Assembly (NCBI GenBank): GCA_964630905.1
Contig: CAZVWR010000007.1
Location: 26,938-90,937, forward strand
Source of the DNA: JAGOEX01 sp964630905
GTDB lineage: Bacteria > UBP6 > UBA1177
Reading direction: 5' to 3'
DNA: 64,000 bases
Under the pieces are notes generated by a model, which was not told where the DNA came from, did not search any database, and worked only from the letters and a program-made list of their open reading frames with translations. A program made the translations under genes and the position numbers. Shown piece by piece: positions 27,469 through 36,337 of this stretch (within the stretch, counting starts at the first letter, position 1; each line of letters opens with the position of its first letter).

Positions 27469-28264
27469 AATATTAATTTCATTCATTTTTGTTCTGTTCT
27501 CATTAACAGCGTTTTCTCAGGATAGACCTGCGACACTCAAGGAAAAAATACTTAATGAACGGATCGAGAAGGAAAAAGGGGAAGTGTCCCTTGCGATGAA
27601 GGTTTCCGAAGCGGAGCTGGAAGTTATAAAAACAATGTCGTTCAACCAGCTTTTAAAGTACCGGAAACTCGATTTTCTCCAAAGATCTTCCAATATCATG
27701 AAAAGCAACTGCCTTTTTTTCGATTCTGAGTGTAAAAAAGTCTATAACATGTCGATAGTATATCTTAAAAATGAAATGAGACTTGTAAAAAAAGAGCTTG
27801 ATGAATTTGAAAAACTCATGGAGGAAAGCCATAAAAGACTTTCTGATCTGAAAGAGAAATTTGCTCTGCTTGAAAAAGGTGTGGAAGTCGAAATAAGTGA
27901 AATTAGAATTAAACCCGCTATCCCGGAACTCAAGAACGGATATAAATGCGGCAACACGCCAAGCTGGAACTCAATGAGGGGAATTTTTGTGACTCCTTCC
28001 GAAATAAACGACCTCCCTTTTCAGGGTTTTATAAAAGATGTGGTCAAGCTTGATTCCGGCGGCTATGTCATAATGGTCGAGGCAGGAGAATTCACCATTA
28101 ATTTCAGCTATGTCAAAACATCTTCTGTAAAAGCCGGCGAAATAGTCAAAATGGGCAGAAAACTTTTCACAGGGTCGGCGGGAAATCCCGTCATGCCCGG
28201 TAATATACTGATCTTCATAACAAAAAACGGGAAATTCGTAAACCCCGTGTTTATGTGCAAATAG
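27452..28264 (+). CDS. Degenerate LytM (M23) domain protein with coiled coil
   Basis: A 270-residue periplasmic protein with a signal peptide (KRSCKILISFIFVLFSLTAFS). A long helical/coiled region (about 20-150) is followed by a C-terminal domain with the M23/LytM layout: GYVIMVEAGEFTINFSYV, then V-x-AGEIVKMGRKLFTGSAG, then GNILIFITKNGKFVNP. The usual zinc ligands are absent (the HLHFEI position reads NILIFIT), so it is probably not an active endopeptidase. EnvC and NlpD have this same degenerate form and activate cell-wall amidases. ATG 27440 is an alternative start. Confidence 0.72.
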   Translation: MKRSCKILISFIFVLFSLTAFSQDRPATLKEKILNERIEKEKGEVSLAMKVSEAELEVIKTMSFNQLLKYRKLDFLQRSSNIMKSNCLFFDSECKKVYNMSIVYLKNEMRLVKKELDEFEKLMEESHKRLSDLKEKFALLEKGVEVEISEIRIKPAIPELKNGYKCGNTPSWNSMRGIFVTPSEINDLPFQGFIKDVVKLDSGGYVIMVEAGEFTINFSYVKTSSVKAGEIVKMGRKLFTGSAGNPVMPGNILIFITKNGKFVNPVFMCK

Positions 28265-28282
28265 GGAGTGAAAATGAAATTC

Positions 28283-28352
28283 GTAGGGGTTGACCCGTGT
28301 GTCAACCCGATTGTTGTTCCGCGACAGGGCAGACACGCGGATCTGCCCCTAC
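28283..28352. repeat. REP-type palindromic element (complete unit)
   Basis: A 70-base unit bounded by inverted GTAGGGG / CCCCTAC. Inside are two hairpins: GGGTTGAC-CCGTGT-GTCAACCC and GGGCAGA-N8-TCTGCCC. The same sequence recurs, in the same order, inside the transposase gene at 34177-34255. This is the expected substrate type for a REP-associated tyrosine transposase. Confidence 0.85.
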
Positions 28353-28366
28353 AATGTGATCAAAAT

Positions 28367-28392
28367 GTAGGGGTTGACCCATGTGTCAACCC
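28367..28392. repeat. REP half-unit
   Basis: A second partial copy containing only the first hairpin: GTAGGGGTTGACCC followed by ATGTGTCAACCC. It lies 14 bases after the complete unit and 51 bases before the helicase gene. Confidence 0.8.
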
Positions 28393-28443
28393 GATGGAAG
28401 AGATGTGTGGGATGATAATGAAAATAGTCAGGATTAATTAAAA

Positions 28444-31400
28444 ATGAGAAAAGAAAAGTACTTACAAATTTTTAACTATCTTAAAGAATTCTCAAAACTC
28501 AGAAGTAATCCAGTAAGAGATATTGAATCTCAAGAGGGTCAATATCCTGAGATATTATGGCTGAGTGAAATTCCTGATAATTCTTCGTTTGAAAATGTTA
28601 TAAGAGAAGGATTTGATCATGAAAAAGATTTTTGGCTTAGAATAAAAAAACCAATTGAGCCAGAAAAACCCAGTTTTCCTAAAATTAATAAAATTTTAGA
28701 GATTTGGGTTGAACCAACATCTTTATTAAATGAAGAAGAAGTTCCTGTTTTAAAAGAAAAGGTTGAATATGGAGACAAAATTCTTCTCTTGTCAGACTAT
28801 CCAGATATACAAAAAACATTTGAGAAGTATGTCGATCAGAAATGGATTGATGACTTAATAGAATACAAAGGATTGTTGTCAGAATATAAAAAGATAAAAA
28901 ATGAATATGATAAACTCAATAATTCATACAAAGAATTTTTTAGAATTTTTAATAAAGCACAGCAGTTTGGTGAAGAATATGAATTGATAGTTGGAGTAGG
29001 GTTAATTAATTATAAAGCCAACAGTGAATCTCCGAAAATATTTCGGCATATAATGACCCAAAGGGTTGAAATTAAATTTGAATATTCTCGAAAGGATTCT
29101 CAAATTATTGTTTCTCCTAATATTGAGTCTCTTCCTCAAATTGAAACGGATTCTATTTTGGATCTCAATGAATATTTCGAAACACAAAATATAATCGATG
29201 CCGAAAAAGAAACGGAAAATTATATTAAAGAAAAGCGCATATATACACTATTAGACCATCAATTAATAGAAGATGCACTTCAAATTTTTGTGGAACGGAT
29301 TTCTCCTGAAGGCAAATATGAAAGATCAATATTAAAACCAAAAGAAACAAACTCTAAACCTTTAATGTTTTTTTCTCCAGCACTTATTTTGAGAAAAAGG
29401 AACACAAGAAGTTTGACGAATCTTTATCAAAAAATTATTGAAAATATTGAAAATGCCCAATTTGATTTAATTATTCCAACTATTGAAGAGTTGGTGGGGG
29501 ATATAAGCAGAGAAAAAGATTTTTATAAAGAAGATGTTTCCAATTCATCAGATTTTAAGATGATTCTATTTCCTAAAGAATATAATGATGAGCAGATTGA
29601 AATAATAAAAAAAGTTAGCAAAAGCAATAAAGTTGTTGTTCAAGGCCCTCCCGGAACAGGAAAATCTCATACCATTGCAAATCTTATATGTCATTTACTC
29701 GCTCATGGGAAGAAACTTTTAATAACGGCATATACAAAAAGAGCTTTAGAGGTTTTAAAAAATCATTTGCCCGATGAGTTTAAAAATCTAACAGTTAATT
29801 TATTGAGTAGTGATGCTGATTCCATTCAAGATTTGCAGAGAAGTGTTAATTCTATAAATGATGAGCTTTCTCGTGAAAATTTGGGGTATTATATCCAAAA
29901 AACCACTTCTTTGGAAAAAGAGTTAAATCAGGAAAGAGAAAAAATTGCGATCAACAGAAATGAGATTGTGAAAGTAAAAGAAAAAACAACAAGAAATATA
30001 GAAATAAATCAGCGATATTCAGGAACATTAATGAAAATTTCTGAAAAATTGGAAGTTGATGCTGCAAAATATGAATGGTATAAAGATTCTTTTTGTACAA
30101 TAGATTCTGATAGAGAAATTAAAGACTTAGAAGAGTTTGTTGTTTTAAACGAAAGGTTTTCTAAAATTGATGTTTCAGATCTGTCACAAGAAATTCCAGA
30201 GCCGCAATATTTGCTCTCTGTGGATATTTTTAAGCGGTATCTTGACATAAAAGATGAGATTGATGCATATAAATCAAAATTTCTGAACCCCAAAATAAAA
30301 TGTGATGATTTTGATAATTTAAAAAACAGGCTTGTTTCTATAAAAGCTCTTTCAGAAAAAGCAGATTCTTTGAAAATAGCTCAAAAAGAAGAAATAATTG
30401 AATCTTGTCTAAATGATGGAACAAAAAAATGGATGGAAAAGATTGATTGTTGTAGAAAAATTATTGCTGAAGTCACACAATCGATAGACCTTAAAAAGAT
30501 TGATATGAATATAGAAATCAAATATCCAGAAAATAAAAGTCTCAAGCAATTAAAAAATGATGCGAGTATATTGTTCGATTATTTAAATGAAGGGAATCAA
30601 TTATCTGGTGTCTCCTTTTCTTTAAAGAGGCCATTTTTATCTAAAGAAATTAAGGAAAGGATTTATTTCATAGAAAATGTTTATGTGAATGGAAGTCCTT
30701 GTGACACTTTACAGGAATTTGAAATTGTTTTAAACGATTTATATTTGCAGCAGCAAATAAATGCACTTGTTGAAATATTTAACGAAATTCCTAGTGAATA
30801 CAAATCATATTCTGCAAAATTTTCATATTTTACAGATTTAATAGAAAAGATTTCTCAGCTAATTAGTATAATTGACTTTTCACATTTTGAAAGCAATAAA
30901 ATATTTGAGCTTTCTATGATGAAAGTTCCTCCTTTCTATAAATCTGTCTCCGAAATTATTGATGAGGTAAATTACGCAAGCCTTTTAAATCAAAAAGAAA
31001 AAATGATGAAAGCCATTAATGATGTGGGATCTTATTTAAAATACAAAACTACACATAAGATAAGTGAAGAGATTCTTAATTCTATAAACCAATACGATCT
31101 AAAACACTATGAATATTTGTTGGCGGAGATTGGAAAAATATTGATTAAAAAAAGAGAATACACCGACTATTTGAATCTAAAAGAGAAAGTGAGCAAGGTA
31201 TTTCCTAATTTAGTTCAACAGGTTATTTTGAATAAAGTTATAAGTAATAATTTTAAAGAATTAAGAGAAGCTATTTATTTTAAACATGCTCGAGAAACTG
31301 TTGCTAAGAAATTGGATGGAGATTACGAGAACAAGCTTTACGAGGATTTAAGATTTTCTGAGGAAAGAGAGAAAAAACTTATTGCACAACTTGCATCCAA

Positions 31401-33891
31401 GAAGTCATGGATCTATGTTTTGCAGGAACTTGATAAAAATAAAAGTCTAAAACAGGATTTAAACGCATTTGCACAGTTTGCAAAAAAAGCGAAAGGAACT
31501 GGCAAAAAAGCTGCTAAGTTTCAGAAAGATGTCCAGATTCAGATGGAAAAATGCAAAGATTCTGTGCCTTGTTGGATAATGCCTTTGTATAAAGTTGTTG
31601 AATCAATAATACCTAGTCAAGGCATGTATGACTATACAATAATAGACGAAGCCAGTCAGTTGGGACCAGACGCTATATTTTTATTATATATCTCAAAAAA
31701 TGTGATAATAGTTGGAGATGATAAACAGATAGCACCAGAGAATGTAGGTATTGAAGCAAACAAGATGACCCCTCAAATTGAAAAATATTTGCATGATTTT
31801 AATCATAAAAACTGTTTTGATCCAGATTTCAGTTTTTTTGACTTTGCTAATATCTTTTGCAATGAAAGAGTTGTTTTAAGAGAACATTTCAGGTGTATGC
31901 CGGAGATCATAGAGTTTTCTAATAAGAATTTTTATGCTCCAGAAGGCAAGGAGTTATATCCATTAAAGCAATATAAAGAGAATAGGATTGAGCCGTTAAT
32001 GACTGTTTTTTGTGAGAATGGTTATGTCGAGGGCAGAGACAGTTATATAAGAAATGAGCCTGAGGCTGAGGCTATCTCGATGAAAATATCAGAAATTATC
32101 AATGATTCAAGATATGATGGAAAAACAATAGGAATAATTACGTTACAAGGAAATTCTCAGTCAAAAATAATAGAAGACAAAGTTCTTAGAATTATTGGAG
32201 AGAAAGAATACCATCAAAGAAAGATAGTGTGTGGAAATTCAGCATATTTTCAAGGTGATGAAAGAGACATAATATTTCTGAGTTTAGTTACTGCACACAA
32301 TCATCCTCGCTCTGCTCTTACATCACCCGCATGGGAAAGGCGCTTTAATGTTGCTGTAAGTAGAGCAAAGGAGCAGGTTTGGCTTTTTCATTCAGTTCAA
32401 CTTGAAGATTTGAGTAACCCCGATGATCTTAGGTATAAATTATTATACCACTTCAAAAATTTCAATTTATACCAACCAATTTTGAGTAAACAGATTGATC
32501 GTAGAATTGGAAATCAACCAGAACCCTTTGACAGTTGGTTCGAAGTAGATGTTTATAACGATATAATAAGGAGAAATTTATCTGTTATTCCACAATACAG
32601 AGTAGCAAAAGGAAGGTATGTTATTGATTTGGTTACATTATTTCCTGACGGGACAAAACTGGCAATAGAATGCGATGGAGATGAATGGCATGGCCCAGAG
32701 AAACATGAAAAAGATATGATGAGACAAAAAGATCTTGAAAGAAATGGATGGCAGTTCTTTCGAGTGAAAGGACATCAATATTACTTTAATAGAGCAAAAG
32801 CACTGGAACCACTGTGGAAGATGATAGAAAACATAAAGAAACCAAATATTCCGATTGAAAAAGAGATTCATCCATACTCTAATGAAAGCCATAAACCTAA
32901 AAATGAATTTGTCGTTGAAAACAAAAGAAACGATGAGGAATATGTAGAAAAGAATCCGGCAACAGAATCCGTGTATAATAGAATTGATGAAAACAAAACA
33001 GAAGAAGCTTTTGTGTCGAAAGAAGAAGCCATTATTCATTCAGATGAAGCAAAAATCATTCGTTATTTTAACTTATTTAAATATAACTGTACATATGTTT
33101 TAACAGATGATAATCCGTTGGATGCAGACTTCGTTTTGCCGATAAAATCCAATGAGAATAAAGGATTTTTGCTTCAATGCTATAGGTCTGGTCATGTGAA
33201 TAAAGTCAATGTCGAGACACTTCTATCAAAGAAAATTGGCAAAGAGTATATGAACGGTATGAATAAGGAAGATGAACTGATTCTTTTGGAGATAATAGAT
33301 TCAGACAAAATATTGGGGATGCAGTTTGTAAGCTTTGGAAGAAAACAATTTAAAGCACATCTTACAGAAAAAATACCAAGCAGAGACCTTCTATATTTGC
33401 AAGGATATAAAGTAATGTATCAAGATTATAGTGACATTTCTTATTTTGTTATTCCTTTAGAATTTTATGAGAAAATTGAAAGATTAATTTTCAAAAGCTT
33501 CAATGCTGGTGGAAAATTATTGGACAATTGGAATTATAAAAATGAATGGGGTGTTTTAGAAAAATACATAAACCAAAATTCTATGATGCAAAAAAGTATT
33601 CCATCAAAAAAACAAGAAGAAAACACGATAAAAAAGAACGATAATGATAATAATAAGGAAATAGAAATAAATGACATTGTGAAGTTTATTTTTAACGAAA
33701 AAACCATAAAGGTTCAAATAGTCAGTTATCCGACAGACAAAATTAAAATTTCTAATGAAGTTCAAAAGATTTATTGTGAATTGCCTTTAGCAAAATCATT
33801 GATCGGCAGAAAAACAGGAGAGAAAGTGAGGGTAGGCGATACAGAAAATTATGTGGAGATTTTAGATGTTTATCAGGTTGTAGAAGTGTAA
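28444..33891 (+). CDS. Giant SF1 helicase fused to a Vsr/MTES_1575-like nuclease and a GreA/GreB-C-like domain
   Basis: An 1815-residue multidomain protein. Residues 1-390 are unrecognised. The UPF1/Dna2-type SF1 core has Walker A GPPGTGKS (401-408), a long mostly helical insertion (~470-1050), motif II DEASQ (1068-1072), motif III GDDKQ (1091-1095), REHFR (1146-1150), GDERD (1271-1275) and VAVSRAK (1303-1309). A PD-(D/E)xK-type nuclease follows (~1360-1460): Asp1395, Glu1409-x-Asp1411 and WH at 1415-1416, as in the Vsr/DUF559/MTES_1575 group. A region of unknown fold (~1550-1720) leads to a C-terminal domain (~1740-1815) closely resembling the GreA/GreB C-terminal FKBP-like domain (LPLAKSLIGRKTGEKVRV). 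The gene is visibly A+T-richer than its neighbours and is bracketed by REP sequence and a RAYT transposase, so recent transfer is likely. A genome-defence role is inferred from the helicase-nuclease fusion. The ribosome site is weak. Confidence 0.85.
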   Translation: MRKEKYLQIFNYLKEFSKLRSNPVRDIESQEGQYPEILWLSEIPDNSSFENVIREGFDHEKDFWLRIKKPIEPEKPSFPKINKILEIWVEPTSLLNEEEVPVLKEKVEYGDKILLLSDYPDIQKTFEKYVDQKWIDDLIEYKGLLSEYKKIKNEYDKLNNSYKEFFRIFNKAQQFGEEYELIVGVGLINYKANSESPKIFRHIMTQRVEIKFEYSRKDSQIIVSPNIESLPQIETDSILDLNEYFETQNIIDAEKETENYIKEKRIYTLLDHQLIEDALQIFVERISPEGKYERSILKPKETNSKPLMFFSPALILRKRNTRSLTNLYQKIIENIENAQFDLIIPTIEELVGDISREKDFYKEDVSNSSDFKMILFPKEYNDEQIEIIKKVSKSNKVVVQGPPGTGKSHTIANLICHLLAHGKKLLITAYTKRALEVLKNHLPDEFKNLTVNLLSSDADSIQDLQRSVNSINDELSRENLGYYIQKTTSLEKELNQEREKIAINRNEIVKVKEKTTRNIEINQRYSGTLMKISEKLEVDAAKYEWYKDSFCTIDSDREIKDLEEFVVLNERFSKIDVSDLSQEIPEPQYLLSVDIFKRYLDIKDEIDAYKSKFLNPKIKCDDFDNLKNRLVSIKALSEKADSLKIAQKEEIIESCLNDGTKKWMEKIDCCRKIIAEVTQSIDLKKIDMNIEIKYPENKSLKQLKNDASILFDYLNEGNQLSGVSFSLKRPFLSKEIKERIYFIENVYVNGSPCDTLQEFEIVLNDLYLQQQINALVEIFNEIPSEYKSYSAKFSYFTDLIEKISQLISIIDFSHFESNKIFELSMMKVPPFYKSVSEIIDEVNYASLLNQKEKMMKAINDVGSYLKYKTTHKISEEILNSINQYDLKHYEYLLAEIGKILIKKREYTDYLNLKEKVSKVFPNLVQQVILNKVISNNFKELREAIYFKHARETVAKKLDGDYENKLYEDLRFSEEREKKLIAQLASKKSWIYVLQELDKNKSLKQDLNAFAQFAKKAKGTGKKAAKFQKDVQIQMEKCKDSVPCWIMPLYKVVESIIPSQGMYDYTIIDEASQLGPDAIFLLYISKNVIIVGDDKQIAPENVGIEANKMTPQIEKYLHDFNHKNCFDPDFSFFDFANIFCNERVVLREHFRCMPEIIEFSNKNFYAPEGKELYPLKQYKENRIEPLMTVFCENGYVEGRDSYIRNEPEAEAISMKISEIINDSRYDGKTIGIITLQGNSQSKIIEDKVLRIIGEKEYHQRKIVCGNSAYFQGDERDIIFLSLVTAHNHPRSALTSPAWERRFNVAVSRAKEQVWLFHSVQLEDLSNPDDLRYKLLYHFKNFNLYQPILSKQIDRRIGNQPEPFDSWFEVDVYNDIIRRNLSVIPQYRVAKGRYVIDLVTLFPDGTKLAIECDGDEWHGPEKHEKDMMRQKDLERNGWQFFRVKGHQYYFNRAKALEPLWKMIENIKKPNIPIEKEIHPYSNESHKPKNEFVVENKRNDEEYVEKNPATESVYNRIDENKTEEAFVSKEEAIIHSDEAKIIRYFNLFKYNCTYVLTDDNPLDADFVLPIKSNENKGFLLQCYRSGHVNKVNVETLLSKKIGKEYMNGMNKEDELILLEIIDSDKILGMQFVSFGRKQFKAHLTEKIPSRDLLYLQGYKVMYQDYSDISYFVIPLEFYEKIERLIFKSFNAGGKLLDNWNYKNEWGVLEKYINQNSMMQKSIPSKKQEENTIKKNDNDNNKEIEINDIVKFIFNEKTIKVQIVSYPTDKIKISNEVQKIYCELPLAKSLIGRKTGEKVRVGDTENYVEILDVYQVVEV

Positions 33892-33903
33892 ATATAACCC
33901 CGC

Positions 33904-34515
33904 ATGAATAACCCACTAAACCATCACCATAGAAGATCAATAAGATTAAGGGATTACGATTACTCTCAGAGTGGTTTGTATTTTGTCACTGTTTGCGTGA
34001 ACAAGCGGCAGCCGCTTTTGGGAAATGTCATTGATGGTGAAATGAAATTAAGTGATGCCGGGAAAATGACAGAAGAATTATGGAACAAATTGCCGGAGAA
34101 ATTCAACGAGGTTTTTCTTGATGAATATGTGATTATGCCCAACCATTTTCACGGGATCATCGGAATCGACAACAATGTAGGGGTTGACCCATGTGTCAAC
34201 CCTGACCCATGTGTCAACCCGATTGAACAGGGCAGACACACGGGTCTGCCCCTACAGGAAAACGAAAATGTCAACCCGATTGAAGGGTTGCCGAGATATA
34301 TCCGTTGGTTTAAGACCATGACAACAAACAAATATATTGACGGTGTGAATGAAAAGAACTGGGAGCCGTTTTATCAAAAGCTATGGCAGAGAAATTATTT
34401 TGAGCATGTTGTCCGAAATGAAAAAGAGTTGAGTGAAATCAGAAAATATATAGAAATCAACCCGATTAAATGGGAAGATGACGAATACAATTCCTTCGAA
34501 AACATCTTAAAATAA
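33904..34515 (+). CDS. REP-associated tyrosine transposase (RAYT, Y1_Tnp/HUH)
   Basis: A 203-residue HUH single-strand transposase of the TnpA-REP group. The HUH motif is His81-Phe-His83 in MPNHFHGI; the catalytic tyrosine is probably Tyr182 (RKYIEINP) or Tyr165. The N-terminal RLRDYDYSQSGLYFVTVCV is the usual family opening. Residues ~92-118 are encoded by a copy of the REP element, in frame, between the HUH motif and the C-terminal helices. It begins 12 bases after the helicase gene with no strong ribosome site, so it may be read through from it. It probably moves or maintains REP units rather than large cargo. Confidence 0.9.
   Translation: MNNPLNHHHRRSIRLRDYDYSQSGLYFVTVCVNKRQPLLGNVIDGEMKLSDAGKMTEELWNKLPEKFNEVFLDEYVIMPNHFHGIIGIDNNVGVDPCVNPDPCVNPIEQGRHTGLPLQENENVNPIEGLPRYIRWFKTMTTNKYIDGVNEKNWEPFYQKLWQRNYFEHVVRNEKELSEIRKYIEINPIKWEDDEYNSFENILK
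34177..34255. repeat. REP-type element inside the RAYT coding sequence
   Basis: 79 bases bounded by GTAGGGG and CCCCTAC. They contain the first hairpin, a duplicated GACCCATGTGTCAACCC half, and the GGGCAGA/TCTGCCC hairpin. The copy is in frame and encodes VGVDPCVNP- and GRHTGLPLQ-type peptide. A further partial GTCAACCCGATTGAA copy follows near 34269. Confidence 0.85.
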
Positions 34516-34530
34516 AAGGAGAATTAAAAA

Positions 34531-36327
34531 ATGAAAACAAGAAATGAAATGGATCCGAAATTCATGTGGAAGCCGGAGCATATTTATGCTTCGGAAGAGG
34601 ATGTTCAAAACGATTTTCTGATTGTGGGGACTGCGGCGGATGAGATAGAAAAATTTGTAGGAAAGCTGAGTGACAGAGATTCTCTGCTTGCGGCACTGAA
34701 GATGTCAACCGATGCGATGAGAAGGATAATGAAACTGGAGAGTTATGCTCACAGGAACCGTGATGTAGATATGGCGGCCGGAAAGTGGCAGGAGCTTGCA
34801 GGGATGGTTGAATCAGTTCACACCGGTCTTGCGAGCGCTTCATCTTTTATCGAGCCGGAGCTTCTTTCATACAGCGGTGAACTGCTTAAAAGCTTCAGGG
34901 ACGATCCCGATTTTTCGGTTTATACAAGATATTTTGATGCACTGATCCGCAACAAGCCTCACACTTTGACCGATAAGGAAGAGATGATCATGGCTCAGTT
35001 CAGCGGTCTGTCGCTTGCTGAATATGAAATTTACAGCACTTTTTCGTCAACTGACATGAAATTCCCCAAGATCGATATAAACGGTGAGCTGGTTGAAGTG
35101 AATATGCCGACTTATGCAAGATACCGCACAAGCGATGACAGAGAGATAAGAAAAAAGGTCTTTGATGCGTTCTGGAAAACTTATGACGGTTATAAGAACG
35201 GCATTGCAAAGATGCTTCATTATCAGATAAAATATTACACAACTGTAGCAAAATTAAGGAATTATCACGATGCTCTGGAATCGGAGATGAATTCCAATGA
35301 ACTTCCTTACGGCTTTTTCTACACTTTGAGGGATAACATCAGAGCTATACTTCCTGCTCTGCACGAATATCTTGCCGTTAAAAAAGAAGTTCTCAACATT
35401 CCCGATCAGGGATATCACGATGTCTATGCAAAGATGGTGACTGGCGGGAGCAATAGAAAATTCGAGTTTAATGAGGCAGTTAAACTGATAAATGACGCAA
35501 TGAAACCGATGACGGATGAATATAAAAATGTGCTTTCAGAAAGTATGAACCCTGAAAACGGCTGGGTTGATGTCTATCCGAATGAAGGGAAAAGGAGCGG
35601 CGCGTATATGTCAGGAGAGGCTTATGACACACATCCGTTCGTACTGCTTAACCACATTGATGATTACAACTCTGCTTCAACCCTTGCCCACGAAATGGGT
35701 CATGCGATGCATTCATATTATTCAAATGGTAATCAGCCTTTTGAAAAGTCGCAATATACCATTTTTGTTGCCGAAGTTGCGAGCACATTCAATGAAATAA
35801 TGCTGATAAACCATCTTCTTGACACAACAACCGATAAAGAAGAGAGAAAATTCCTTCTCAACCACTTCATTGAAATGATCCGCTCAACTGTGTTCAGGCA
35901 GATGCAGTTTGCTGAATTTGAAGATGAAATTTATAAGAAAGTTGAGAAAGGAGAAGCACTTACACCCGATTTTCTCAACCATGTCTATGGTGACACTTTA
36001 AGCAGATATTACGGTGAAGAATATGGATTGATGACAATTGATGAGCTTTATAAGAACGAGTGGGCGTTTGTCCCCCATTTCTATTACAATTACTATGTTT
36101 ATAAGTATGTTGTCGGTTTTATCGGTGCACTGTCGCTCGCTGAAAGTGTAAGAACCGGCCTTGTTTCCCCACAGCAGTACATTGACGGATTTTTAAAAGC
36201 CGGAAGCTCGAAACCTCCTGTTGAAATACTCAAAGACGCAGGCGTTGACATGACAAGTATCGAACCTTACAAACTCATTGAAAAAGTATTCGTCGAAAAA
36301 CTCAAGGAACTGAAAGAACTTCTGTAA
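34531..36327 (+). CDS. pepF: Oligoendopeptidase F (M3 metallopeptidase)
   Basis: A 598-residue cytoplasmic zinc peptidase that trims oligopeptides. The HExxH motif is His387-Glu388-Met-Gly-His391 in TLAHEMGHAMHSYY, and the downstream third ligand segment FVAEVASTFNEIML is intact. Length and the N-terminal helical lobe match PepF. A GGAG site precedes the ATG. With pepD and tdh/kbl it supports an amino-acid-fermenting lifestyle. It converges with the C25 peptidase gene, leaving only 10 bases between stops. Confidence 0.94.
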   Translation: MKTRNEMDPKFMWKPEHIYASEEDVQNDFLIVGTAADEIEKFVGKLSDRDSLLAALKMSTDAMRRIMKLESYAHRNRDVDMAAGKWQELAGMVESVHTGLASASSFIEPELLSYSGELLKSFRDDPDFSVYTRYFDALIRNKPHTLTDKEEMIMAQFSGLSLAEYEIYSTFSSTDMKFPKIDINGELVEVNMPTYARYRTSDDREIRKKVFDAFWKTYDGYKNGIAKMLHYQIKYYTTVAKLRNYHDALESEMNSNELPYGFFYTLRDNIRAILPALHEYLAVKKEVLNIPDQGYHDVYAKMVTGGSNRKFEFNEAVKLINDAMKPMTDEYKNVLSESMNPENGWVDVYPNEGKRSGAYMSGEAYDTHPFVLLNHIDDYNSASTLAHEMGHAMHSYYSNGNQPFEKSQYTIFVAEVASTFNEIMLINHLLDTTTDKEERKFLLNHFIEMIRSTVFRQMQFAEFEDEIYKKVEKGEALTPDFLNHVYGDTLSRYYGEEYGLMTIDELYKNEWAFVPHFYYNYYVYKYVVGFIGALSLAESVRTGLVSPQQYIDGFLKAGSSKPPVEILKDAGVDMTSIEPYKLIEKVFVEKLKELKELL

Positions 36328-36337
36328 TAAGGTTTGA

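Noticed and set aside
28283..28392. Repeated palindromes as a possible CRISPR array
   Set aside because: Only one and a half units, with internal hairpins and bounding inverted repeats, and matched inside a RAYT gene: REP-type, not CRISPR.
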